Shown piece by piece: positions 39,684 through 46,438 of a stretch of 49,235 nt of DNA. The position numbers were made by a program, and so were the translations under genes. Position 1 is the stretch's first letter; each line of letters opens with the position of its first letter. This DNA comes from an uncultured Treponema sp. Lineage in GTDB: Bacteria > Spirochaetota > Spirochaetia > Treponematales > Treponemataceae. The stretch covers positions 1-49,235 of the forward strand of contig CALDIB010000089.1 of NCBI GenBank assembly GCA_937902125.1, in the 5' to 3' direction. The notes under the pieces were generated by a model. That model did not search any database. It was not told the origin of the DNA and saw nothing but the letters and a program-made list of their open reading frames with translations.

Positions 39684-40424
39684 TTATCGCAGGCTGGCGC
39701 CCGGAATCTTTTTTCGGGCAATTTCCACAAGGGCGTTTTCTTCAGTTTCGGCATAGGCTTGGACGCTTTGGGCGGCGGCGCTTAGGCAGCGGCCATTTAA
39801 AAAATGGGCAAAACGCCAGCGGGCGTCTTTTGGCAAAAGGCTTGCCAATTCTTTTATCTCGGCGGCGGAGTCCAGGGGCGGGTAGAGGACCGTGCGAAAT
39901 TCCCTGGCGCTTGGCAAAAGGGCGCTGACGATTTTTATCGACTCAAGAATTTTTTGTTCCCCGTCTTGGCCGTTTAATTCCCTGTAGCGCCCGGGGCTTG
40001 TCTTTACGTCAAGCGCGATGTAGTCTGGCGCGACATCCTTGTCGGCCAAAAGTTCCTTCAAGCGATCGGGAAACATTCCGTTTGTGTCAAGCTTTATTTT
40101 ATAGCCCAAGGAGCGCGAGCGCAAAATCAATTCCTTGACAGTTTGCGGATGGCAAAGGGGCTCGCCGCCAGAAATGACAAAGCCGGTCAAAACATTGGCG
40201 CGCTTTTTTAGATGGGACAAGACTTCATCAACTGAAACAAATTGAACATTGTCTTGAACTGACGGCTCGACCAGCTCCGTGTTGTAGCAGTAGGGGCAAC
40301 GAAGATTGCAGCCGCGTAAAAAATACGCGGCCGCGACTCTTTCAGGATAATCCACTAAGCTGGTTTTTATTAAAACCCCTTTAGGCTGTGGCGACGGCAA
40401 AGATTTCTTCCAGCTCGGCCACAT
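39684..40424 (-). CDS. nrdG: Anaerobic ribonucleotide reductase activase NrdG (radical SAM)
   Basis: NrdG makes the glycyl radical on class III ribonucleotide reductase with S-adenosylmethionine and a 4Fe-4S cluster. The cluster motif CNLRCPYC is near the N-terminus, followed by ISGGEPLCHP and LDTNG, normal for activating enzymes. The first ATG (40424) lies inside the preceding gene and has no Shine-Dalgarno; TTG 40400 has GGAAG 5 nt upstream. Homology starts only at VLIKTSLVDYPERV, so the true start is unsure. It overlaps the preceding gene by 44 bp and is the last gene of the nrdR operon. Confidence 0.92.
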   Translation of the reverse strand: MWPSWKKSLPSPQPKGVLIKTSLVDYPERVAAAYFLRGCNLRCPYCYNTELVEPSVQDNVQFVSVDEVLSHLKKRANVLTGFVISGGEPLCHPQTVKELILRSRSLGYKIKLDTNGMFPDRLKELLADKDVAPDYIALDVKTSPGRYRELNGQDGEQKILESIKIVSALLPSAREFRTVLYPPLDSAAEIKELASLLPKDARWRFAHFLNGRCLSAAAQSVQAYAETEENALVEIARKKIPGASLR

Positions 40425-40938
40425 TGTGGGCGCGGCCGCTTTCGCTTCCGTCGGCCTTGTAAAAAATCACTGTGGGCGCGGCAAAGACTCCCTTTTGCGC
40501 GGCTTCGGAAAGGCCTTGCTCTGTGTCCACGTCAACGATTTTTCCTTCAAGGCCGCTCTTTAAAATCCAGTCCTTTACCGGCGGGCAGTTGGGACAAGTC
40601 TTTCGCGCGTAAAGCTCGTAGCGGACTCCGCTTGAGCCGGCGGCGCCTTCCTCAAAGTTTCCGTCTTCCATAAGAAGCTCGCTTTCCGGGCTGAAGGTTG
40701 TCCGCTCGATTTCCGCCGAGGCGTCGGCGTAATTGTGAATGTCGTATTCGGAGGAATTTTCCAAGGCGAAATTTTTTCTATGTTTGTATTCTTCGGCCTT
40801 GCCCTTGTTCCAGTTTCGGACGGCGCGATAGTAGCCTACGATTCTGGCGTAAACTTCCGTTTCCGTTCCGTGAACGTCCTCAAGCTCTTTTTTGACTTCC
40901 GCGATTTCCGCGTCAATTTCCTTCAATGTCCTTGCCAT
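40381..40938 (-). CDS. Glycyl-radical domain fused to glutaredoxin, partner of NrdD
   Basis: A 185-residue protein in two parts. Residues 1-60 carry TEVYARIVGYYRAVRNWNKG and then KAEEYKHRKNF, which in ordinary class III ribonucleotide reductases is the C-terminal end of NrdD, holding the radical glycine (here Gly35 in RIVGYY). Residues 104-185 are a thioredoxin-fold domain with the redox motif CPNC (C115, C118) and the cis-Pro segment VFAAPTVIF, as in NrdH/glutaredoxin. So it probably supplies both the radical glycine and the disulfide reductant to the NrdD next door. Strong Shine-Dalgarno AAAGGAGG; 127 bp after nrdD. Naming is inference. Confidence 0.85.
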   Translation of the reverse strand: MARTLKEIDAEIAEVKKELEDVHGTETEVYARIVGYYRAVRNWNKGKAEEYKHRKNFALENSSEYDIHNYADASAEIERTTFSPESELLMEDGNFEEGAAGSSGVRYELYARKTCPNCPPVKDWILKSGLEGKIVDVDTEQGLSEAAQKGVFAAPTVIFYKADGSESGRAHNVAELEEIFAVATA

Positions 40939-41065
40939 AAAATTCCTCCTTTATGTACGGCTGTTCGCGGGAGCCTTTCGGCGAGCGCGAATGTTGCCGC
41001 TTATGCGGCTAGCAAGCAATTAAGGTCTTTCCATGACCAAAATTGCCGCTCTCCTCCCTTCCTTT

Positions 41066-43171
41066 TTATGCGTTGATTATTGCCTGTCGCTCGGCGAGCA
41101 AGCCGTCAAGCTTTGCCTGCAAAGCCCTGCGCCTTTCTTCCTTGCATTTGGGGCATTCGCATTGCTCCCCGGAAAGATATCCGTGGACCGGGCAAATTGA
41201 ATAAACCGGCGAAATTGTAAAATAGGGAATGCGGTAGTTTGACATGACAGTCTTTATCAAGTCGCGGCAAGCCTTCCAATCCTTGATTTGCTCTCCCATG
41301 TATGTGTGGAAGACCGTTCCGCCGGTGTAGCGGGTTTGCAAGGATTCCTGCATGTCCAAGGCCTCAAAGACGTCGCTTGTGTAGTCAACCGGCAGCTGGG
41401 TGGAGTTGGTGTAGTAGGGCTCGCTTGTTCCGCTTGCGATGATGTCAGGATAGTTCTGCTTGTCGTGGCGCGCCAGGCGGTAGCTGGTGCTTTCGGCGGG
41501 AGTGGCTTCCAAATTGAACAGCTCTCCTGTCTCTTCCTGATAGTCCTGCATTTTGGCCCTCATGTGGTCAAGGACCTTTTCGGCGAAGGCCTTTCCTTTG
41601 GGGTTGACGATGTTCACGCCCAAAAAGTTAAGGCAGCATTCGTTCATTCCGCAAAGGCCGATTGTGTTGAAGTGGTTGTTGAGGGTCTTAAGGTAGCGCT
41701 TTGTGTATGGAAAAAGGCCGCCGTCGTAAAGCTTTTGGATCACCTTTCGCTTTACGCAAAGGCTTTGCTTGGCCAAGTCCATAAGGTAGTCCAATCTTTT
41801 AAAGAACTGCTCTTCGTTCTTTGCCAAGTATCCGATTTGGGGAAGGTTTATTGTGACCACTCCGACGCTTCCTGTAAACTCGTCGCTTCCAAAAAGTCCT
41901 CCGCCCCGCTTGCGCAGTTCCCGCTTGTCCAATCTAAGGCGGCAGCACATTGAGCGCACGTCGCTGGGGTTAAGGTCGGAGTTGACAAAGTTCTGGAAGT
42001 AGGGCGTTCCGTATTGGCTTGTCATCTCGAACAAGAGCTTTGCGTTTTCGGAATCCCAGTCAAAGTCCTTGGTTATGTTGTAGGTGGGAATGGGGTAGCC
42101 AAAGCCGCGGCCTTCCGCGTCGCCTTCAAGCATGATTTTTATGAACTGCTTGTTGATTAAGTCCATTTCCTTTTGGCAGTCGCCGTAGGTAAAGTCCTGC
42201 TCCTTTCCGCCCACGATGGCCTTTTTGTCGCGCAAGTCCGCGGGGCAAGTCCAGTCAAGGGTGATGTTGGTGAAGGGCGCCTGGCTTCCCCAGCGGCTGG
42301 GCGTGTTCACTCCGTAGACATAGGATTGGATGCACTGGCGCACTTCTTTTTCGGACAAGTTGTCGATTTTGACAAAGGGCGCCAAGTAGGTGTCAAAGGA
42401 GCTGAAAGCCTGGGCTCCGGCCCATTCGTTTTGCATGATGCCCAAAAAGTTTACGATTTGGTTTACCAGCGTTGAAAGGTGGCTGGCGGGCTTTGAGGTG
42501 ATTTTGTCCTTGACTCCGCCCAAGCCTTCGACTATGAGTTGGCGCAAAGACCAGCCGGCGCAATAGCCTGAGAACATCGAAAGGTCGTGGATGTGGAAGG
42601 CGGCCGTTTTGTGCGCGTCGGCGATTTCCTTGGAGTAAATGTTGTTGAGCCAGTAGTTGGCGGTGATTGTTCCTGAATTGTGGAGGATCAGGCCGCCCAA
42701 AGAAAAGTTTACGTTGGCGTTTTCGTTCACCCGCCAGTCGCTTTGGGCAAGGTATCCGTCCATGGTCTTGTTGATGTCCAGCATGAGGCTTTTTGCGTCG
42801 CGGACGGCCTCGTGGCGGGCGCGGTAAAGAATGTAGGCCTTGGCAACCTCGACTTCCTTGGCCTCAATCAGCGCGGACTCAACCACGTCTTGAATTTCTT
42901 CTATGGCGGGAATTGAATGGGCGCGGCGGCCCGCAAGCAAAAGGCGGAGCTTTTCTTCCACGCTGTCGGTGAGCGCGGCGGCCTTGTCAGGGTTGGCGAA
43001 TTTCTCAACCGCCTGGATGGCCTTGCCGATGGCCTTTTCGATTTTCTTTCGGTCGTAGGAGACGATGTCCCCGGACCTTTTCACAACGCTCTTGATGAAC
43101 GACTTTGTTTCCTCGTCGCCGCTCTTTCCCAAAAAACTTTTCCACTGCGGAAAAACCGACTGCTCGCTCAC
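41066..43171 (-). CDS. nrdD: Anaerobic ribonucleoside-triphosphate reductase NrdD without its glycyl-radical tail
   Basis: Class III enzyme that reduces NTPs to dNTPs without oxygen. The 701-residue protein has an N-terminal ATP cone (KRSGDIVSYDRKKIEKAIGKA, residues about 28-120), then the 10-stranded barrel with HIHDLSMFSGYCAGWSLRQL, GVNTPSRWGSQAPFTNITLDW, and RSMCCRLRLD, the likely thiyl-radical cysteine region. GLCGMNECCLNF lies further on. The zinc motif CPVHGYLSGEQCECPKC (C660, C671, C673, C676) ends just 25 residues before the stop. The RxxGY segment normally following it is absent and is in the next gene. GTG start at 43171 overlaps the nrdR stop (GTGA), with GGGGGA upstream. Confidence 0.93.
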   Translation of the reverse strand: MSEQSVFPQWKSFLGKSGDEETKSFIKSVVKRSGDIVSYDRKKIEKAIGKAIQAVEKFANPDKAAALTDSVEEKLRLLLAGRRAHSIPAIEEIQDVVESALIEAKEVEVAKAYILYRARHEAVRDAKSLMLDINKTMDGYLAQSDWRVNENANVNFSLGGLILHNSGTITANYWLNNIYSKEIADAHKTAAFHIHDLSMFSGYCAGWSLRQLIVEGLGGVKDKITSKPASHLSTLVNQIVNFLGIMQNEWAGAQAFSSFDTYLAPFVKIDNLSEKEVRQCIQSYVYGVNTPSRWGSQAPFTNITLDWTCPADLRDKKAIVGGKEQDFTYGDCQKEMDLINKQFIKIMLEGDAEGRGFGYPIPTYNITKDFDWDSENAKLLFEMTSQYGTPYFQNFVNSDLNPSDVRSMCCRLRLDKRELRKRGGGLFGSDEFTGSVGVVTINLPQIGYLAKNEEQFFKRLDYLMDLAKQSLCVKRKVIQKLYDGGLFPYTKRYLKTLNNHFNTIGLCGMNECCLNFLGVNIVNPKGKAFAEKVLDHMRAKMQDYQEETGELFNLEATPAESTSYRLARHDKQNYPDIIASGTSEPYYTNSTQLPVDYTSDVFEALDMQESLQTRYTGGTVFHTYMGEQIKDWKACRDLIKTVMSNYRIPYFTISPVYSICPVHGYLSGEQCECPKCKEERRRALQAKLDGLLAERQAIINA

Positions 43172-43632
43172 TTTTTTGATCCCCCAACCTTATTCACTTC
43201 GTTTATAAATTCGTCCAAATTTTCAAAATGCTTGTAAACCGAGGCAAAGCGGATGTAGGCCACTTTGTCGATTTCGTTCAGGCGGCTTAAAACCAGTTCC
43301 CCCAAGTCGTTGGTGGAAATTTCCCGGCTGGCCTTGGCCTGCATTACGGCAAGGTCTTCGATTTCCGTGACAAGGTTTTCAACCATTGTGGTGGAAACCG
43401 GCCGCTTTTCAAGCGCGCGCTGAATTCCTTTTTCCAATTTTTGGGGGTCAAAGGGCTGCCTGCGGCCGTCCCGCTTTATGACCATAAGGGGCTTTTCTTC
43501 TATGCGTTCGTAGCTGGTGAATCTGTAGCCGCAGCTGGAGCATTCGCGTCGCCTGCGAATGTTTTCGCCGTTGGCCATGGTTCGCGACTCAATGACCTTG
43601 TCGTCCAGCGAGCCGCAGTAAGGACAGCGCAT
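43168..43632 (-). CDS. nrdR: Ribonucleotide reductase repressor NrdR
   Basis: NrdR is a zinc-ribbon and ATP-cone repressor of ribonucleotide reductase genes, sensing dATP and ATP. The 154-residue protein has MRCPYCGSLDDKVIESR, the second zinc pair CSSCGYRFTSYE, and an ATP cone (VIKRDGRRQPFDPQKLEKGI, residues about 50-140). Length is typical. It is the first gene of the operon and overlaps nrdD by 4 bp. A matching binding box lies between its promoter and ATG, so self-regulation is likely. Confidence 0.97.
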   Translation of the reverse strand: MRCPYCGSLDDKVIESRTMANGENIRRRRECSSCGYRFTSYERIEEKPLMVIKRDGRRQPFDPQKLEKGIQRALEKRPVSTTMVENLVTEIEDLAVMQAKASREISTNDLGELVLSRLNEIDKVAYIRFASVYKHFENLDEFINEVNKVGGSKK

Positions 43633-43658
43633 TTTTTTCCCCTAAAACCCAAAAATAG

Positions 43659-43674
43659 GCGCTAAATATAGCGT
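43659..43674. promoter_or_regulatory. NrdR box in the nrdR-nrdD leader
   Basis: GCGCTAAATATAGCGT matches the recalled consensus ACAC(W)ATATAT(W)GTGT at about 12 of 16 positions and is nearly palindromic (CGCTA-AATA-TAGCG). It lies about 12 bp downstream of the predicted start site. A weaker half-match (ACGCTATTTTCTTTAA, 43701-43716) lies 42 bp away, four helical turns, between the -35 and -10 boxes. Confidence 0.75.
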
Positions 43675-43692
43675 TTTTTGTAGATTTTTTTT

Positions 43693-43721
43693 ATTATAAC
43701 ACGCTATTTTCTTTAAAGCAA
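43693..43721 (-). promoter_or_regulatory. Putative promoter of the nrdR-nrdD operon
   Basis: Minus strand: TTGCTT (43721-43716), 17 bp, TATAAT (43698-43693). The start site is near 43686, leaving a leader of about 54 nt that contains the NrdR box. Confidence 0.75.
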
Positions 43722-43761
43722 GGGAAATTTTCTTTTTTTGCGGCAAATTCGCTTTTTTTTT

Positions 43762-43896
43762 AAGGGGACCTCGAAAAACTTCAGTTTTTAGAGGTAACTT
43801 TGAAAATGCGATGTTTTAAGTCGCGCTATTATAGCGACTTAGAACTCGCCGGCACTTTCGAAAAATCGCCGAAGGCGAGTTTTTCGAAAGTGCCCT
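43762..43896 (-). repeat. 135-bp palindromic MITE-like element, copy B (inverted)
   Basis: Reverse complement of the element at 36048-36182; the two differences noted are GACTTAAAAC for GACTTAGAAC in hairpin 2 and ACCTCTAAAAACT for ACCTCGAAAAACT in hairpin 3. Both break pairing in a stem slightly. Same AGGGCACTTTCG / AAGGGGACCTCG ends. It lies between the nrdR promoter and the end of brnA. Confidence 0.85.
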
Positions 43897-43904
43897 TAAA
43901 TTTT

Positions 43905-44168
43905 TTAGAGCGTTGCGATGGGGCAGTGGTTTTGCTTTGCCCATCTGATTACAGCGTTCATCTTTTTTTGGTAGCCCTTTACCCCTACGCTTTGAAGCCA
44001 CTCAAGATTGTCAAGGTCAATGCGGAACGAAACAGGCTTTTTGGCCGGCTTCCAATTGCGCAGATGGCCGCTTGAAAAGTCTTTAATCTCGGGTATGTCC
44101 GACAAGTCGATTTTCTTTCTAAGTTCCGCCACTCTTTTAGTTGTAGAATTGCTTGCACCAGTTTTCAT
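43905..44168 (-). CDS. brnA: BrnA-family antitoxin
   Basis: Antitoxin that neutralises BrnT and represses the operon through a ribbon-helix-helix DNA-binding fold. The 87-residue protein has a typical BrnA C-terminal region: KKPVSFRIDLDNLEWLQSVG and then YQKKMNAVIRWAKQ. The N-terminal half is charged. It follows brnT with a 32-bp overlap, the usual toxin-first order. An element copy lies right after its stop. Confidence 0.85.
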   Translation of the reverse strand: MKTGASNSTTKRVAELRKKIDLSDIPEIKDFSSGHLRNWKPAKKPVSFRIDLDNLEWLQSVGVKGYQKKMNAVIRWAKQNHCPIATL

Positions 44169-44448
44169 ATTGACGCTCCTCTTCCTTAGTGGAAATTCGC
44201 GCGGATATTATTCTTACCCGCTTTCGTTCCGTATAGCAAGAAACCACAACGGCAAAGCCTTTTATCTTTGCCACGCCAAAATACCGTGTTTCTTTGTCAG
44301 TTGAATGGGCGGAATCAATTCGTTCCCAAAAAAGCGGGTCTTCAAACATAGGCAGTATTTCTTCAAAAGAAATGCCATGCTTTTTTATGTTCGCTTCCGC
44401 TTTTTCAGAATCCCATTCAAAGGCTCCGTGAACAATCGTTTTTCCCAT
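44137..44448 (-). CDS. brnT: BrnT-family ribonuclease toxin
   Basis: BrnT is a RelE-fold ribonuclease toxin. The 103-residue protein has the family pattern: FEWDSEKAEANIKKHGISFEE (the WD.xKA..N..KHGI core), FEDPLFWERIDSAHSTDKETRYFGVAKI, then VVVSCYTERKRVRIISARIST and EEERQYEN. Length is within the family range (90-105). The promoter carries a palindromic operator, consistent with autoregulation by the TA complex. Confidence 0.9.
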   Translation of the reverse strand: MGKTIVHGAFEWDSEKAEANIKKHGISFEEILPMFEDPLFWERIDSAHSTDKETRYFGVAKIKGFAVVVSCYTERKRVRIISARISTKEEERQYENWCKQFYN

Positions 44449-44465
44449 TCAGTCCGTCCATAATA

Positions 44466-44495
44466 ACTATACACTATGTATATACAATTTGTCAA
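44466..44495 (-). promoter_or_regulatory. brnTA promoter with a palindromic operator
   Basis: Minus strand: TTGACA (44495-44490), 18 bp, TATAGT (44471-44466). A perfect palindrome TATACA-CTA-TGTATA (44468-44482) overlaps the -10 box and spacer, well placed for a repressor such as BrnA. Confidence 0.75.
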
Positions 44496-44593
44496 GTTTT
44501 TTTATTGGCGGAACGGATGTCCCGCGCAGCGCCTTTTGCAAAGCGCAAGGCCGCTAGCGCCGCGATAATGACGATATTGTTGAACTTTTTCAT
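44492..44593 (-). CDS. Possible 33-residue hydrophobic peptide
   Basis: Starts MKKFNNIVIIAALAALRFA and continues KGAARDIRSANKKT. It has the charged-hydrophobic-charged form of a small membrane peptide. There is no clear Shine-Dalgarno, and its stop overlaps the brnTA -35 box. It lies 37 bp downstream of lnt in the same direction. Weak support; may be chance. Apart from this, 44594-44630 holds nothing. Confidence 0.25.
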   Translation of the reverse strand: MKKFNNIVIIAALAALRFAKGAARDIRSANKKT

Positions 44594-44630
44594 AATGAGA
44601 GTTATAAACCCTGCCGGCGTTTTTTGCAAG

Positions 44631-46370
44631 TTAAAAATTGATTTTTTCAAGCTCCGCCCTGACAAGGTCGCGCAGCTTTTGCGGCCGCGCCTCCTTGGCT
44701 TTTAAGAGCGCCAAGACGAAAAGCAGGGCCGCGAGGCTTTTTGCGAACCAGTCGCCAAAGATTGAATAGACTGTGGCCCGCCTTTGATAAATCGGAATTT
44801 GGGCGCAAAGACAGCCGCTTTCAAATAAGGGAAGGCTTTGCAGGACGCGGCCCTTGTTGTCCACCACCGCGGTGACGCCGGCGTTTGTGGAGCGGACAAG
44901 GCTTGTTCTGTATTCAATCGCCCTAAAGACCGCCACAGCAAAGTGCTGCCATTCGGCGGACTTTGTTTTTGACCAAGAGTCGTCGGTAATGTTCAAAAAA
45001 AGCTCGGCGCCGGCGTTGAAAAGCGGTCCGCACACGTCAGGAAAAGCGTCCTCAAAGCAAATTGGGATTCCCGTCCTGACTTTTGCGGCGGCTTCCTTTT
45101 CAGGCTCCATGGAAATGTCGTGAAATTGCGGGCTTTCGGCCTCGGGGCTTTCCCGCCCCTCAAAGTCAAAAAGAACAAGGCGCTTTCCGGGAGTCCAGCC
45201 GTTGGAAAAGCCCACAAGCCTTTCCATGGCGGCCCTGACCCAAGCGCTTTCGGCTCCTGGAATCACTTCCGCAAAGGGCACCAAGTGCCTTTTGCCGTAA
45301 TATCCTCTGAACCGGCCGTTTTTGTCAAAAACTAAGGCCGCGTTGGCCAATTGGACGTTTTTTCTGTCCATTAAATACGGGCCGCCAATGACAAAAGGAA
45401 CTTGAATCCTTTTTATGAAGGACAAAAGGCTTTCCCTGTCGGGAACAAATTCGTATCGTCCCAAGGAATTGGGCAAAGCGCTTCTTAAAACAGCCTCGCT
45501 CCAAACAACCAAGTCAGTCTTTTTTCCTTGTTTGGCAAATTCATTGGCGCCCATTTCCGACAGGGCCATTGACCGTTGGACGCTGGCGCTGTCGTCGTCG
45601 GAAGCCCATGGGTCCATGTTTTGCTGGACAAGAACCGCGTTCAGGGTCTTTTGCGGCCCGCTTTTTTGGCAAAGCCTAAAGCTTCCGTAACAAACAAAGG
45701 CAAAAAACAAAAGGACAAGGCATTTTAGCCAGCAAATCAAGTTGAATTTTGCTTTTTGAAGCGAAAATTCCGGGCAAATCCCTTGTTTTTTTACAAGAAG
45801 GGCAAACTCTCCGACGCAGGCGGCGCAAAAGGCCATTAAAAAGCTGATTCCGTAGCTTCCAAAAATGTCCGCGCTTTGGATGAGAACCTTGCTTCCCGCC
45901 GCCGACATTGAAAGAACTCCCCAAGGGTAGGCCAAAAAGCCTGTGGACTTGGCCCACTCGTAGACCACCCTGACCGCCGCGAAATGCAGGGGCCTTGCGG
46001 CGTCAAGGCCAAGCTGAAAATTTCCGGCCCCCAGGACTTTTTTTTGTCCTGCAAAAGGAAAAAAATAAAGGCAGCCGGCCATGGCCTCGATGCAGGCGGT
46101 TCCAAGGGCGGAGGCTCCAAGGGTGAAAACGGCGAAATCCTTAAAGTTGGCCAGCCAGTAGCTTGAAAGCAAGTGGGCGGACAAGGCGTCCAAGGCGAAC
46201 AAAAGCGCCGCGCCCTTGTATGTTTTGGCCTTTTTTACGGCGGCGTAAAGGGGCGCCAAGGCTAAAAATCCCAGCGCGGGAACGCCGGTGTGAAAGAGTT
46301 CGTTTGGAATTGCCAGCGCCGTCAACATTCCCGAAAAAAGAGCGCAAATAACTTGAAAAATTAACGTCAT
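44631..46370 (-). CDS. lnt: Apolipoprotein N-acyltransferase
   Basis: Lnt adds the third acyl chain to lipoproteins at the inner membrane, required for LolCDE substrates in many bacteria. The 579-residue protein has about six N-terminal hydrophobic helices (residues 1-240), then a nitrilase-fold catalytic domain with the Glu in VVWSEAVL, Lys in YGKRHLVPFAE and Cys in GIPICFEDAFP, then a last membrane helix. It is longer than usual (about 510) because of a linker near residue 400. The -10-like TATTGT is 6 nt before the ATG, so a leaderless mRNA is possible, but no -35 is clear. Confidence 0.93.
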   Translation of the reverse strand: MTLIFQVICALFSGMLTALAIPNELFHTGVPALGFLALAPLYAAVKKAKTYKGAALLFALDALSAHLLSSYWLANFKDFAVFTLGASALGTACIEAMAGCLYFFPFAGQKKVLGAGNFQLGLDAARPLHFAAVRVVYEWAKSTGFLAYPWGVLSMSAAGSKVLIQSADIFGSYGISFLMAFCAACVGEFALLVKKQGICPEFSLQKAKFNLICWLKCLVLLFFAFVCYGSFRLCQKSGPQKTLNAVLVQQNMDPWASDDDSASVQRSMALSEMGANEFAKQGKKTDLVVWSEAVLRSALPNSLGRYEFVPDRESLLSFIKRIQVPFVIGGPYLMDRKNVQLANAALVFDKNGRFRGYYGKRHLVPFAEVIPGAESAWVRAAMERLVGFSNGWTPGKRLVLFDFEGRESPEAESPQFHDISMEPEKEAAAKVRTGIPICFEDAFPDVCGPLFNAGAELFLNITDDSWSKTKSAEWQHFAVAVFRAIEYRTSLVRSTNAGVTAVVDNKGRVLQSLPLFESGCLCAQIPIYQRRATVYSIFGDWFAKSLAALLFVLALLKAKEARPQKLRDLVRAELEKINF

Positions 46371-46381
46371 TGTGATACAAT
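46353..46381 (+). promoter_or_regulatory. Putative promoter of the GHMP kinase gene
   Basis: TTGAAA (46353-46358), 17 bp, TACAAT (46376-46381), lying across the start of divergent lnt. The start site would be near 46388, with GGTGGA before ATG 46439. Confidence 0.6.
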
Positions 46382-46438
46382 ATATTATTATATTTTTACG
46401 ATTTGTTCAATAAAAAACAGAGCGAACGGGTGGAATTT

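Noticed and set aside
41066..43171. nrdD broken by a frameshift
   Set aside because: The second gene has its own ATG, strong ribosome site and 127-bp gap, and the N-terminal 20 residues before the glycyl motif are new helical sequence, not the missing zinc-site end.
44505..44705. 66-residue plus-strand frame between brnT and lnt
   Set aside because: Overlaps the 3' end of lnt and has no ribosome site; Arg- and Ala-rich composition looks like a shadow.
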